This document shows, one piece after another, positions 23,365 through 34,085 of a DNA stretch of 64,000 nucleotides. The DNA comes from Rhizophagus clarus (Eukaryota; Glomeromycota; Glomeromycetes; Glomerales; Glomeraceae). Position numbers and translations under genes: made by a program. The first letter of the stretch is position 1; the number at the start of each line of letters is the position of its first letter. The notes below the pieces were generated by a model. It saw nothing but the letters and a program-made list of their open reading frames with translations, made no database searches and was not told the origin of the DNA. Location: contig BLAL01000228.1 of the NCBI GenBank assembly GCA_015698045.1, forward strand, positions 609,001-673,000, written 5' to 3'.

Positions 23365-24000
23365 ACTTGTCGGACGATTTCCCAAATGCCATTTTCCCGA
23401 ATGTACCTTTTCCCGAAGCCAATTTCCCGAATGCCAATTTCCCGAACTGGACCATTTCCCGAAACATACGATATCCCGAATGCCAATATCCCGAATCACC
23501 AATATCTTGAACATATCTTTTTTTTTTTAATTCTTTATTATGAATGCCAGAGACAGAACTATCCATTTAATAACGTCTTCAACTTAGACATATGATGTAT
23601 AAATCATTATTTTTCAAGTGAAACCTATCTAATACAATAATTAGAAATATTAAAATACAATAAAATGAGAAAAAAAAAAAATAAAAAAAAAATAAAAAAA
23701 GAATCAAAACAATCATCAAAAATAATAAAAAACATAAACTAAGCTAATGATCTAAAAATCGCAACAAATAAAACAAATTAATCCGTAAAATAACCAATAG
23801 TTAATCATTGTTAATCTTTGCTAAACAATATCTTGAACTTATCACATATAAAACATTTTATTTCGCATATATATACAATATATTTAACAAATATGCTATA
23901 TTAAAAAATTAATCATATTAACTACATTAACTAAGTTGCATATATTCAATATAACGTTTAAAAGATTCGGGATAATGACATTCGGGAAATCGTACTGTAA
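23365..24000. mobile_element. Element bounded by TTTCCCGAATGCC minisatellite repeats in inverted orientation
   Basis: The left part (23375-23515) has about eight tandem copies of a 19-21-bp unit, CCCGAATGCCAATTT. The right edge (23965-24000) carries the unit in reverse (GATTCGGGATAATGACATTC, then GGGAAATCGTACTG). The left end GGACGATTTCCCAAATGCC pairs with the right-end reverse strand GTACGATTTCCCGAATGTC, making terminal inverted repeats of ~19 bases. The interior is A-rich and non-coding. It is probably a MITE with a subterminal minisatellite. Confidence 0.55.
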
Positions 24001-25217
24001 CCGTTATACTAAAAAAAATATCTTACTAATATTTAAGTACTAACAAATCTTTTCATTTGTAGATAACAGAAAAATTAATAAAATTTCTGGATATTTTAGA
24101 AAAAATTTGTCTAGTACTAATCAAAAACGATGAATTAACGAAATTTTAAGTGTACAACCATACATATAGTTAACCAAAAATAATGAATTGAATGTAAATT
24201 TTGCGACCATTCAATCGCACGAATCATTTAGCGAAATAAATTTTAATAATAAATTTTTTTTTTTTTTAAAAAAAAAAATAATAACGGATATATTTCTTTT
24301 AGACATTTGATTGATTTTCTTATATATCGTCGAAACAAGATATAATATTAAAACCAAAATTTATTTAAATATAAATTTTAGATGAACCCACCACGTAATG
24401 TCTATAATAACATTTGACGAGATTTGCGATAATCCTGAAATTAAAGTGACAAATGCAAGGGTATACAATACATAAGTGTATCATAAGAATCGAAAATTTT
24501 ACTTTTGTATTAAATACTTTGTTCGCTAATCATATTATGGTTGCGAAAATTTTGACCAATTACCTCATATTATATTAATAAAATGGAAATTTTCGATAGA
24601 CTACCATAATTGGAAGGACATTAAATGATTATTTATGAAACAATTGAACTAACTTTTGTCCAATCATATTCATTATATTATGGAGTTGTCATTGTCAATA
24701 GCGAGTTGGCGTTCGATAAAACTATGTAATTCTAAATATAGATTACAAGACTACATGAGCGAATCAATAAAATTACAACTTGATTCAAAACTCGTATGTT
24801 ACTCAGTATGAATTGCTACTTTCTCGTGATGATACAAGTTACGACAGATAATAATTGAATCATTAATATTTCTTATTAGAGAATATTGTTTCAAACATTG
24901 TATTCGCTATAATATGAATAGCCTTTCTTTGGAAATTGTCTAACCGTACGCATCACCCATAATAAATGATTTTACTAATTGTAAACTTTAATACGCCCTT
25001 TTTTTCTTTGATGTACCGTTATTAGCCGTATTAAGTAAAGTTTCTTTACTAAAACAAATATTTCTTTTAAATATAAAGTTTTATTTGTTTCTTTGTTGAC
25101 TTCTCAGCTTGCGTAAAGCTATAAAATGGGTTCCAGAATGCTAGTCAAAAAATTTTCTTTACATCAGATTGTGCATTAGTAAAACAGATGCACCTGACGT
25201 CATCGATACCCGCTTTC
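24001..25217. other. Intergenic AT-rich DNA, nothing supportable
   Basis: Read on both strands: no reading frame above background, no tRNA-like cloverleaf, no clear terminal repeats. There is a T-run/A-run pair near 24260-24285 that can fold back. Confidence 0.4.
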
Positions 25218-25400
25218 ATACACAGTGAATTCGTCATAATGGATAATCCGTTCCATTAGTAAAATTCATTATATCATTTATCAATCGTAAATTTAAATTA
25301 TGATAATACGTTTCAAAACTCAATTTCGTTATATCAAAATTCTACTTATGGTCCAGTATATCGAGGATCCCGGTATATTGAATTTCGGTCATTATGTGAT
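25218..25400. mobile_element. Possible mariner-type MITE remnant
   Basis: It begins TACACAGTGAATTCGTCATA and ends with GTATATCGAGGATCCCGGTA, then TATTGAATTTCGGTC. These are degenerate versions of the CAGTnAAnTTCGATATACC end family seen at 39077. The terminal match is too poor to fix the boundaries. Confidence 0.25.
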
Positions 25401-26480
25401 ATTCGCAATCTCATAGCGAATTTCATACCGTATCAAATTCTTAATCTCGCTACTTTGCGTGCTACCTTCTTGTATACATTTCTATAAACGAGTTCAGACT
25501 TTCTTTTCGATTTTTAAAAAAAATATTTTGACAATGGTTTCACTAATTAGGATGGATATTTATAAAAAAATTCTCTCTCGGAGTACCTCTTAAATTTCAT
25601 TTTTTTAATTTATATTTTTTTAAAAAACGTTTTAACAATCAGTTTAAATTTTTGTTTAAAATTAAGATTTATGATAACGATTATAGTTTTAAAGGTTGAA
25701 AAAAAATACTAATAGTTTTTATTGTGTTATTGTTTGTGTATCATATAAATTTTCTAAGATATTTAAAAATAAAGTTGTATGTTCTTTGTTAGTCCTTAAC
25801 AATTATCGAATAACTATTGAAAAGTCAGATTTGCTACTAGATTGTCTAAGGCAGTCAGGCTCTCGCAAATAAATTATATGTATTAAAACCACTCACTTGA
25901 CTATAAAGTTTATCGTTAAATTAATAATCTTGAACGCTCCTCTTCAAATTCTAAAAGGTGAAAAGATAAAGTAATCGATTTCGCGAGAAAAAGTTTATCA
26001 GATGATAATAATTTTATTAGGTTTGTCATGTACGTTGTAATATAAGAAGAAAGTTACATTCGTCAATTTCGTCATCACATACGTTAATACCAAGTTTTAT
26101 TATTAATTCATAGTATAAATTCTTTACAATGAAATGGTTAGGAGAAAATAGACATATTTCTGATAAAAATAAAATAATAGTGATAACCCGATAAAAAAGT
26201 ATTTGATGCAATTTCGTATGATATATATGAATTGCTACATCAATTATCAATATAGAAAAAGTTTATTTAGTTACATATAAAATTAGAATTTTTTTTTTTT
26301 TTTCGAAACCGAAGTTGGTAAGCTAAAACTTTTAATATTAGTTTAAATTAATAAAAAAAAGAAATTTATATTTACGAAAAAACCTTCGAACTTCCAAAAT
26401 ATTTTTAAAATAATTTATTTTTAAAAATGTTCATAAATTTAGGTACGTACATTTTTATTACATTTTATTGCAGAATTATT
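25401..26480. other. Intergenic; dispersed repeat copy at 25800-25965
   Basis: 25800-25965 shares CTATTGAAAAGTCAGATTTG, CTAGATTGTCT, AAGGCAG and GACTATAAAGTTTA with 51650-51860 and, inverted, with 60970-61104 and 61910-62060. It also carries AACGCTCCTCTTCAAATTCT, shared with the inverted copy at 60985-61010. Otherwise nothing is seen; the minus-strand frame at 26026-26250 is not convincing. Confidence 0.45.
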
Positions 26481-26494
26481 GCAGTACATTTTCC

Positions 26495-27140
26495 AAATTC
26501 ATTTGGATTGGATTTAATTGCCGATCCTATTGGATTGGATTGAGTCTCACATAATCTAATCCGTATTACAAAGAATTATCGATTTTTGGTATGTACTGTA
26601 ATAGTTGATGTTGGCGTAGATCGGGTCACTTACTATTACGTCCTGGAGCGTGATTATATAATAATTTATTCTTTTTATTATTGTTGTTTCAATGTAATTA
26701 ATGCTTTTATAATAAGTCGTAATAAAATAAAATTTTTAAGCATCTTAAATACAAACTTATTATTAAAAAAAAAAATTCCAATATTTTTATGAAGACCAGG
26801 TGAAAAGTATTGATAATCACGTGTGAAAAATTATGAGTGACACTTGGTGCGACATGGGGATTTAAGTCCAATCCAATTGATGATCGACTTAATCCAATCC
26901 AAATCATAAATACGGTTTAGACTCAATCCAATCCAACCCAAATCAGGTTTTCAGTTTTATAATTACGGGTTGGGCTCAATCAAATCCAACCAAAATTGGG
27001 TTTTTAATTTACAAATATGTATTGGACTCAATCCAATCCAAATGTAAATAAGGAAATACGGATTGGATTCAATCCAATCCAAATGAAATCCAATCCAAAA
27101 TCATTTTTTGCAAATACGGTTTAGATTCCAAATGAATCTG
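26495..27140. repeat. Inverted arms of GGATTGGATT/AATCCAATCC repeats
   Basis: The left arm (26500-26560) reads TTGGATTGGATTTAATTG... with two further GGATTGGATT units. The right arm (26865-27130) holds about ten AATCCAATCC units, several followed by AAAT and ACGGNTTAGA. The arms are complementary, so the segment can form a long imperfect hairpin. It may be a foldback element or an expanded minisatellite. Confidence 0.6.
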
Positions 27141-27349
27141 TAAATACATGAAAGTTGATAGATGAACTTAATTAATTATCAAACTATTTTCACGAATTTT
27201 TTTCATTGAATATATAACCATTCAAGTTGTTTTTTGACAATAGATACTTTATTTCGTTCCTTTTGTGTTGACAAGAAAAATAAAATGTAAAATCATTCCT
27301 TATAATTATCGTGTTAAAAATAAAGAAAATTTTGACATTCCTGATTTGT

Positions 27350-27377
27350 CGATCATCTCAGTCGCGGAAGATGATCG
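27350..27377. other. Perfect 9-bp hairpin
   Basis: CGATCATCT and AGATGATCG flank a 10-base GC-rich loop. It stands alone in AT-rich DNA with no adjacent gene, so no function is claimed. Confidence 0.4.
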
Positions 27378-28025
27378 GTAATCAGAGATGCGGCTATTAA
27401 TTTATTTATTTTACGTATTACTTGATTTGGATATCGGGTAAACTGGAAGTGGCGCCATTGATTTTCCAGATGCCGTCATACATCACTAATACGTCTAGAG
27501 AAGTTTTTAAATTTATTCTATATGCAATAGGACATGATGATTAGAAAATTATAATTAGCAAGTATTTAATTTCGTTTCCGGCACTCCCAGTAAATCTGTC
27601 AACGAAATTATGAGTTCTCTTGCCAGCATTATCACTGCATTATCTGATTTACGTGTGACATTAAGATAAAGCTATATAAGGATTTTCCATAAATACCATA
27701 AATAAACAAGAGGTATAGTCTTTTTTTTTCATATTTATAAGAATTTTTTATTTATTGGATTTACCATTTTTAAATTGTTTAAAATTGAAAGAAAACGAAT
27801 AAAATTATCTAAAATCTTTGATCTTATTATTATTGACTATAATAAATAGATTTTCTATATTTTTTTCGAACAAATCATTAAAACTGAAAGGAATTTCGAA
27901 AAGTTAATAAGCATGACATTTTACTCTTCTATTTTCATATTCGACTAAATATAATAATTGAAAGGATATTAATAAAGAATAAACAGTAAATCACGGAAAA
28001 GTATTATATGTGTAAATGTTATAAT
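27378..28025. other. Intergenic, 3' side of the membrane protein gene
   Basis: No gene is seen. On the minus strand this is downstream of the membrane protein stop. AATAAA-type signals occur in this orientation (TTTATT on the plus strand near 27750 and 27975) but are common by chance at this base composition. Confidence 0.35.
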
Positions 28026-28985
28026 CTATTTATCAAAACACTTAGCATCACAATGCCCTCCAAATAAATCCGCCCACAATGATGGTGTATGGCTTAGCAG
28101 ACCTAGTAAAATTAAAAGAATCAATATTATCACACCACAAAGACAATACCATCCGTGAAAGAATCTATTACCCTCAACAAATTTTTCTCCTAAAAAATGG
28201 GATATGTACGCAATAAGACTATTGAATGACCAGATAGAAGCCAATACTGTGAGAAATTTGCTTCGACAGCCATATCCCACTGGACGAGTGAAATGAGCAA
28301 GAAGTACTGACACCCAAGGAATGATTATTGAGAATAATACAAAAGTGATCAGAACTTGAGCATCTTGAGCACTTCTCTTGTTGTGTGGGAGATCTCTTAC
28401 AACCAAATACTTGTTTTCTAATGCATGTCTAGGATCGTTGACCACCATTCTTCCTCCAGATACTCTCTTATATATTGCCGGAAGTGTCCAGGACAATGCT
28501 AGTGGTAGATATGGCCAATCCTCTTCAGTACATGGTCCTATACGTATCGCCTTGGCTAATCCTGAAAGTATACCGAGTAATATATAGTACGCTGATGCCA
28601 GTGAAGATAATCTGTCTAGTACTGATGCTTCTGCTATACATTCTTTGAGTAATTTAATAACAACTTTATCCTGTTCATCTACTGCTGCTATTTCCATAAT
28701 ATGATGACCGAAAGGTCTATAGGCAACCTTGTATTCGTTTTTCATAAAATGGTCTGATGTGAGCCAGTATGTACTCATTGCTATCGGATCCTGACTTATG
28801 TTACAGGTATAAAACAACCCTGTAAACGGACAACCAAGACATCGTAATATCCATAACAATTTATTTAATAAACCACTATCTGGTGCCGCGCCTATTGTTG
28901 CTATAGCTGGTACGCTACCTAATACATACTGAGGCGCAGGATTTTGTAATGTTTGTAGTAATTTTGTCACTGAATCTTCTGTCAT
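28026..28985 (-). CDS. Multi-pass membrane protein of unknown function
   Basis: This is a single-exon frame of 319 residues beginning MTEDSVTKLL and ending CDAKCFDK with TAG. Hydrophobic segments suitable for membrane helices lie near residues 120-140 (ASAYYILLGILSGLAKAI), 155-172, 213-236 (LITFVLFSIIIPWVSVLLAHF is the core), 245-268 and 283-306 (LCGVIILILLILLGLL). The N-terminal ~110 residues are soluble-looking with several Cys (RCLGCPFTGLFYTC). A Tyr/Pro/Arg-rich loop (VNDPRHALENKYLVVRDL) sits between helices. The G+C content is visibly above that of its surroundings, as expected for a constrained gene. No family is recognised; a lineage-specific fungal membrane protein is the best reading. 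A TATA box lies ~50 bases upstream. Confidence 0.85.
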   Translation of the reverse strand: MTEDSVTKLLQTLQNPAPQYVLGSVPAIATIGAAPDSGLLNKLLWILRCLGCPFTGLFYTCNISQDPIAMSTYWLTSDHFMKNEYKVAYRPFGHHIMEIAAVDEQDKVVIKLLKECIAEASVLDRLSSLASAYYILLGILSGLAKAIRIGPCTEEDWPYLPLALSWTLPAIYKRVSGGRMVVNDPRHALENKYLVVRDLPHNKRSAQDAQVLITFVLFSIIIPWVSVLLAHFTRPVGYGCRSKFLTVLASIWSFNSLIAYISHFLGEKFVEGNRFFHGWYCLCGVIILILLILLGLLSHTPSLWADLFGGHCDAKCFDK

Positions 28986-29035
28986 TGATATTCGCTCGAC
29001 AAATAAAAAATTAAAAATTTAACATAGAAATGTGA

Positions 29036-29046
29036 CCTTTATATAG
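29036..29046 (-). promoter_or_regulatory. TATA box of the membrane protein gene
   Basis: The minus strand reads CTATATAAAGG, a near-consensus TATA box, about 50 bases before the ATG at 28985. This implies a very short leader of roughly 20 bases. Confidence 0.5.
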
Positions 29047-30370
29047 TTTTATGAAAATCTTATTAATTAACAATGTGGAACCAACCTATCTTTCCGAGTT
29101 AATACTTTGAAATCTTGATTTGAAATGATGATTTCATGTCGATCGGAACAAGTACCAGCCTTATAATACTTTTGCATATTTTGCTCTAACCGGAATAAGA
29201 GATAACCGGTGTACTTGCCAGCCTTCACATGTTACTATAAAACGTGTACAATAACTCGGTAAAGGCTGTGTATAATATCTCCCAGTTGGCTTTGATCCCT
29301 GACTGGATTGACTAGATTAAACTCGAAATTCCTGATGATCTGAAAATCCGCGGCTTCATCCGGATCGACAAATTTCGGATAACTTTTAAAATTTGCGGTT
29401 GAATATTAAAAACCGGCTCGACAATTTAGTCCGAAAATCTGAATGAAAAAAAAAAATTACCAAATTTAATTGGTCGAAAATATTTTAAAGTACTTTGTGC
29501 TAGTAATTTTGACCAAAATTTTGATATTTGGCCAAAACTAGAGAGGACGATATAATTGCACATGATAATAAATAGTTTTTTTTTTTTTTTAAAAAAGTAA
29601 AGAGCAATAGTGATATAAAGCGATATGCCTATATAGCGAGTAGTACCCTAGGTGAAGAGAGATACTATACGAGGAATATTAACGTTAAATCTTCTATCAT
29701 TTAATGAACTGTTTATTTTCTTACTGAGGGTTAAAGTGGATAAAAAAGAATTTATTTATAATAATTTTAACTTGAATTTACGACTTAGCATTTATTAACC
29801 AATCAAAAACTAAAAAAAGCGTAAGCACGTGTTGCATGTGAAACACTTGGATCGTTAATCCGTTGTTTATCTTATTTTTAAATGAACTTGATTACTAAAA
29901 ACTTTGTGAAAATCAGGATCAGATAATTATTATTATATTCAGATTTAAATAAACTTAATGTTATTTCTTATTGAGAACATAAATAACCATTATACACTAC
30001 GAGAATTTACTCGGTCAAGATTAAAAATTTTTCATAATAAAACGATTATCCTCTTTTTTATTTTAAATCTTACATCATTTTGGTATCTATTAAACGACAA
30101 GCAAATTTGTCCGCAATTTAACTGCTGCAAATTCAGCACTCATCTATTTTGGAAATTTTGAAAAAAAAAATTTTTTCTTAATACTTATATTACATGAAAA
30201 TCATCGATCACATTAAAAAAAGAATCAATAACGACAAATTTTATATCCTCATTTGAGAATTTTATATTTTTCAAAAAAATTTAACAAACTATAAATTGCT
30301 ATTATCATATGATAATATTTTTTGATAATTAATGCTTTATGCTACATCTTCTGATAATCCATTATTAATA
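29047..30370. other. Intergenic, nothing supportable
   Basis: The interval contains CCGG-bearing patches at 29185-29215 and 29345-29420 and a T-run at 29578-29591. The plus frame at 29958-30161 has no recognisable features. Confidence 0.4.
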
Positions 30371-30371
30371 T

Positions 30372-30830
30372 GATTTAGCTTTAGCTTTTTACAAAATGTC
30401 GTTGCATCTATGATTTGCTAAGAAAAACTGATTAATTCCCTCTTTGTCAAAATTTGTTCTTCCAAATCTTAATGAATCAATACAATATATCACCGGATCG
30501 GTTAATAAGAACTTTGTCATTAAGTTCAATTCCTTGAAGAACACAAACCACTAAATATTCTTCAGTATAATCATATAAGAAGTGGTGAGAGTTCTGTAAT
30601 TACACCAGTATTTGAATTGAATCGTTTATACTCTGCATCTTGAAGTTTTGGTTCAATAGTATAATAATACTGGGTACAAAAGTCATTAATGCCACAACGT
30701 ATTTTCACATTGAGAAATTCTCTTCATGAATATTTTTTCGTTTCGCACTCAAATTAAATTTTGTAAAGTGAAAATATGTAATTGTAGAGATCTCTCCTGC
30801 CTCAAGATACTTTTCAAAAGTATTTTCTCA
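30372..30830 (-). pseudogene. Alpha-kinase (MHCK/eEF2K family) domain remnant
   Basis: Minus-strand frames give, in domain order, CWLKQC, KYLEAGEISTITYFHFTKFN, then SHHFLYDYTEEYLVVCVLQG, and after a frame change LLTDPVIYCIDSLRFGRTNF followed by DKEGINQFFLANHRCNDIL. This matches the C-terminal half of alpha-kinase domains: the F.HFTY...YLV.DLQG strand-turn, the LTDP.I element, FG.TN, and the FF..H.CN.IC zinc-binding end. The DLQG Asp is replaced (VLQG), at least one frameshift falls near the LTDP motif (~30505), and stops occur in the N-terminal part. Only about 150 residues are recoverable, so it is a fragment of a dead gene. Alpha-kinases act on Ser/Thr in helical substrates such as myosin heavy chains and EF-2. 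Confidence 0.7.
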
Positions 30831-30859
30831 ACACTGTTTCAACCAACATGAAGGCAAAA

Positions 30860-31560
30860 GTTTTTAATATTTTTATTAAACTGGATTAAAATGCTAATTT
30901 TTTTTATTAAATAATTTAAAAAAAAAACTTAAATAATAAATAGTTTAATTAAACTGAATTTAAAAAAACGTTACCTTTGGTGTTTTTTATTAAAACAAAT
31001 TAAAAAAGGACTCTTCAGTTTTAACGTTTTTTAATTTTTTTATTATAATTAATTGAAAAAAAAATTTAATAACTTTATCTTACAATTAAAATAAAAAAAA
31101 AATTTTATTTAACATTTTCTATTAACTTGATTTAAAAAATGTTATTAAATTGTTAAAATAAATTTTTTTTTATAATAAAATTAAAAAATACTTTTTTATA
31201 AGCGGTTTAAAAAAAACTTTCTTTATTGAAATGTTAATTTAATAATTATTTTTCTCATATAAAAACTTTTGATCAAGTTAAGCAGGTGATCCAAATACTT
31301 TCAGGTCAATTGGATTTGGCACTTAGGCAATCAGGAGGTTAGATCGGTTTACCTGACCAAACTCACAACTCACGGAATCTGGAAACAGCCTGTTAAAGGT
31401 ATTTAAAGAGAGGAAATATTGACATGCTTAGAAGGAACATTCGGCTATTTTTTTTTAATTTAAAACGGTAGTAAATTTTACTAACTTTGTATTTTCTTTT
31501 TTTTTTTAGATTCAAATATATGGAAAATTAAATTAAAAAAAAAAAAAAAAGACTGATTAT
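30860..31560. repeat. Degenerate AACGTT/T-tract repeat region
   Basis: It is the same style as 8340-8900: repeats of ATTTAAAAAACGTTA and T/A runs (30890-31260), then a GGTCAATTGGATTTGG/TACCTGACC block at 31300-31370. It is a further member of the dispersed degenerate repeat type. No gene is present. Confidence 0.5.
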
Positions 31561-32117
31561 CCGACCATCAATTTGTTAAAATGAAATTATTCTTGTTACT
31601 GTTTTTTTCATTCCAAATGCATATTAAACTAAACAAATAATTAAAATAAATACTTTTTAATAAAATAAAGTAAGCAATTTATATATTGTGTTTTATTTAA
31701 ATAATTTACTGTACAAAAATTTTTTTCAAAATTATATATATTATACAGTACGTATGATGATGATCACCACCACGGAAGTCATTAATTTGATGGTTGAATT
31801 TAACATGACATAAAAGTGCTACAAGAAAATTTGAATTGCAATTTTACTTTATGGGCCTCTTCTATACTGTCCTTACTATATTGTACTGTACTATACATAT
31901 ACAATATATAATATACTATAAAACTTACGGAAAAAAATTTCGCCTAAATATCCAATTTTTATTTAAAGTACCCAAAAATTCGGGTAAAATTAGATAAATA
32001 TGACAATATGATCATTTGACCATCAAATTTAAATTCTAATTTGGGCCAACATAAACATTATAGTGGTGTTAAAAAGGTGTGATAATGTAACACACAGTGA
32101 CAAAATAGTCGTAGATC

Positions 32118-32240
32118 TTCTGGGAGATTCTAGACTAGCCCAAATCTGTAATAATTACTAAAAAATGATTGATGCATGAAGAGAAAAATCCAGAATTTTC
32201 TAGATCAACGAAATTACTAGAAAAACTGAGAACTTTCTTC
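32118..32240 (+). promoter_or_regulatory. Cluster of heat-shock elements
   Basis: Three groups of alternating 5-bp heat-shock-factor units are present: TTCTGGGAGATTCTAGAC from 32118 (TTC nn GGA nn TTC nn GAC), GAATTTTCTAGAT from 32193 (GAA nn TTC nn GAT) and GAACTTTCTTCCA from 32230. All lie just upstream of a TATA box and of a BAG co-chaperone gene, a class often heat-inducible. The pattern is seen directly; HSF binding is inferred. Confidence 0.6.
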
Positions 32241-32257
32241 CAAGTGTCGATTAAATT

Positions 32258-32265
32258 TATAAATA
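32258..32265 (+). promoter_or_regulatory. TATA box of the BAG-domain gene
   Basis: TATAAATA lies 143 bases before the ATG at 32408 and about 20 bases after the last heat-shock unit, giving an expected leader of roughly 110 bases. Confidence 0.55.
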
Positions 32266-32407
32266 CTGAGAGAAAATTTTTCCTTTCTAAATTTTTCAAA
32301 TACGAAATAAATTTTTTTAAATACGAAATAAATTTTTTTAAATACACGAAAAATAAAAAATTTTTATTCTTCTTATCAACAAGAGATTTTTGTTTTTTTT
32401 TTAAAAG

Positions 32408-33349
32408 ATGTTTGCTTATCCAAGTTTTATGTACGATCCAAGTTTCATATATGAGCCAAGGAGCTCATCTTCATTTTACCCTCGTACAAGAAATTATCCT
32501 TGCTCTTATTATCATAATAATCGTAACCCATTTTACAATCAACCTGAATCTTTTAATTATTTTACTCCACGAAATTACTTCCCATATGACAAAGAAGAGG
32601 AACAATTCTTACGAAAACAACAAGAACGTGAAAGAGAACAAGAATTGGAACGATCGAAAAGATTTTATGATAATAAAACAAAGCAACAAGCGAAACAATC
32701 AGGAGCATCAACGTTTAATACCAATTATCAACCAAAAAAATCTTACAAAGTAAAAATTCAAAGTGATGAGGACGAGGCAAAAGCTAAAATCAATAAATCC
32801 CGTGCAGCTCATAAAATATATGAATTTATTAAAAATCAATCAGCAAATAAACGAACTCGTAAAATATTAAATAAGTTATATTTACTTCATAAATTTGAAA
32901 ATGACTTAAAGGAAATTCAAAATTCAAGACACTTAGGAAATTTAACATTTAATAAAGAAAATGGGAAACAAATTTTACCAATTTCAATCGAGAATAAACA
33001 ATTCTTGGAATATGAAGATAAAATTGTTAAATTATTTGATAAATTGGATGGAGTACAGAGCGAAGGTGCTGATATTATTCGTGAAAGAAGAAAATTCCTT
33101 GTTAAATTTGCTCAATCATTACTAGATGAATTGGACATTGAAAAAGAAACCCAATGGAAAGCATTCAACGAAAATCAATTAAATTCGATAACAGATGATG
33201 AGGAAGAAATTGATGTTTCTATGTCCACAGAAAGTGAAGAAAATGAAATAACCACAAATGATTCCGCTCCAATGGTTGAAGAAGGAAATGAAAATAGTCA
33301 TAATTCTATTGAACCAATTATAAATACTACATTTAAAGAAGAATTATAG
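32408..33349 (+). CDS. BAG-domain co-chaperone
   Basis: This is a single-exon frame of 313 residues. The N-terminus (1-60) is Tyr/Pro/Phe-rich and low in complexity (MFAYPSFMYDPSFIYEPR). Residues 61-90 are a highly charged Glu/Arg/Gln coiled coil (EEEQFLRKQQEREREQELER). A helical region ~130-250 ends in a clear BAG domain, with IVKLFDKLDGVQSEGADIIR followed by ERRKFLVKFAQSLLDELD. BAG domains bind the Hsp70 ATPase domain and promote nucleotide exchange. The tail (~255-313) is acidic. The layout resembles plant and fungal BAG proteins that carry a helical/IQ-like segment before the BAG. No start competitor is needed: the ATG follows a TATA box and heat-shock elements. An overlapping frame starting at 32169 is a shadow in another phase. 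Confidence 0.85.
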   Translation: MFAYPSFMYDPSFIYEPRSSSSFYPRTRNYPCSYYHNNRNPFYNQPESFNYFTPRNYFPYDKEEEQFLRKQQEREREQELERSKRFYDNKTKQQAKQSGASTFNTNYQPKKSYKVKIQSDEDEAKAKINKSRAAHKIYEFIKNQSANKRTRKILNKLYLLHKFENDLKEIQNSRHLGNLTFNKENGKQILPISIENKQFLEYEDKIVKLFDKLDGVQSEGADIIRERRKFLVKFAQSLLDELDIEKETQWKAFNENQLNSITDDEEEIDVSMSTESEENEITTNDSAPMVEEGNENSHNSIEPIINTTFKEEL

Positions 33350-33435
33350 AAAACCAAGATAGGGATTTACGCATAATATAGTAGTTTTGTAGTTATTGTA
33401 AATTTTTTTTTATATATATTTTTAGATATGTAATT

Positions 33436-33441
33436 AATAAA
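33436..33441 (+). terminator. Poly(A) signal candidate for the BAG gene
   Basis: AATAAA lies ~87 bases after the stop codon, following a T-rich stretch. The hexamer is frequent in this composition, so support is positional only. Confidence 0.35.
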
Positions 33442-34077
33442 TGTTTTTAATATAAAGAAAGCAAATAAATTACTATAATAAAACTCGAATTATAATCTTC
33501 AAATTATTCACGTCTAAGCGCTTTGTAATGTTAAACTATTCTTTAATATAAATTAATCGCATCTTCTATGAAAAATTTAAATAAAGTTTTCATTATTAAG
33601 TGCGGTAAAATAACCATTAATAAGAAATTAATCTACTAATGTTTTTTTCAGTCCTCTCATTTTCTTCATCTTCTATGTATAAATATTTCTTCCTTTTTGT
33701 CTACTTTCTTTTTAACGCACAAAGTATTAGTTTTATATGGATCACTTGCAAAAATGTCGTCGTCTTGTAATAATACGTTGAATTTGTTAACAGTTAATTA
33801 ATCCCAGAATCACTTGCGACTTAACCGTGAAACAATTTTAAAAATTTTAAATTATCGAATTTTAAATCTAAGAATATAATTAATTATACACACAAACATA
33901 TTTTCTTCGTAATTTATTTCATGCGGTAAATAATGATGGGTACGTTATTATTAAAAAGAATATTTGTTTTAGGTATAAAGACTAAGTAAGGGTGAGTAAA
34001 AAGCAGAGAACCACTAGTAAAAACCAATTTAGTCATAACCAAAGCGAAAAAGAAATTTCGGTATAGAAATAAAAACC
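33442..34077. other. Intergenic, nothing supportable
   Basis: No reading frame, TIR or RNA-like fold was found. Confidence 0.4.
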
Positions 34078-34085
34078 ATTTAGAC

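Noticed and set aside
23323-23595. Three overlapping frames with RxxFPxTxP or GNWHSGNW-like repeats.
   Set aside because: They are translations of the TTTCCCGAATGCC minisatellite on both strands.
32169-32753. 194-codon frame overlapping the start of the BAG gene.
   Set aside because: It is out of phase with the BAG frame, begins in the promoter among heat-shock elements, and has no recognisable content.
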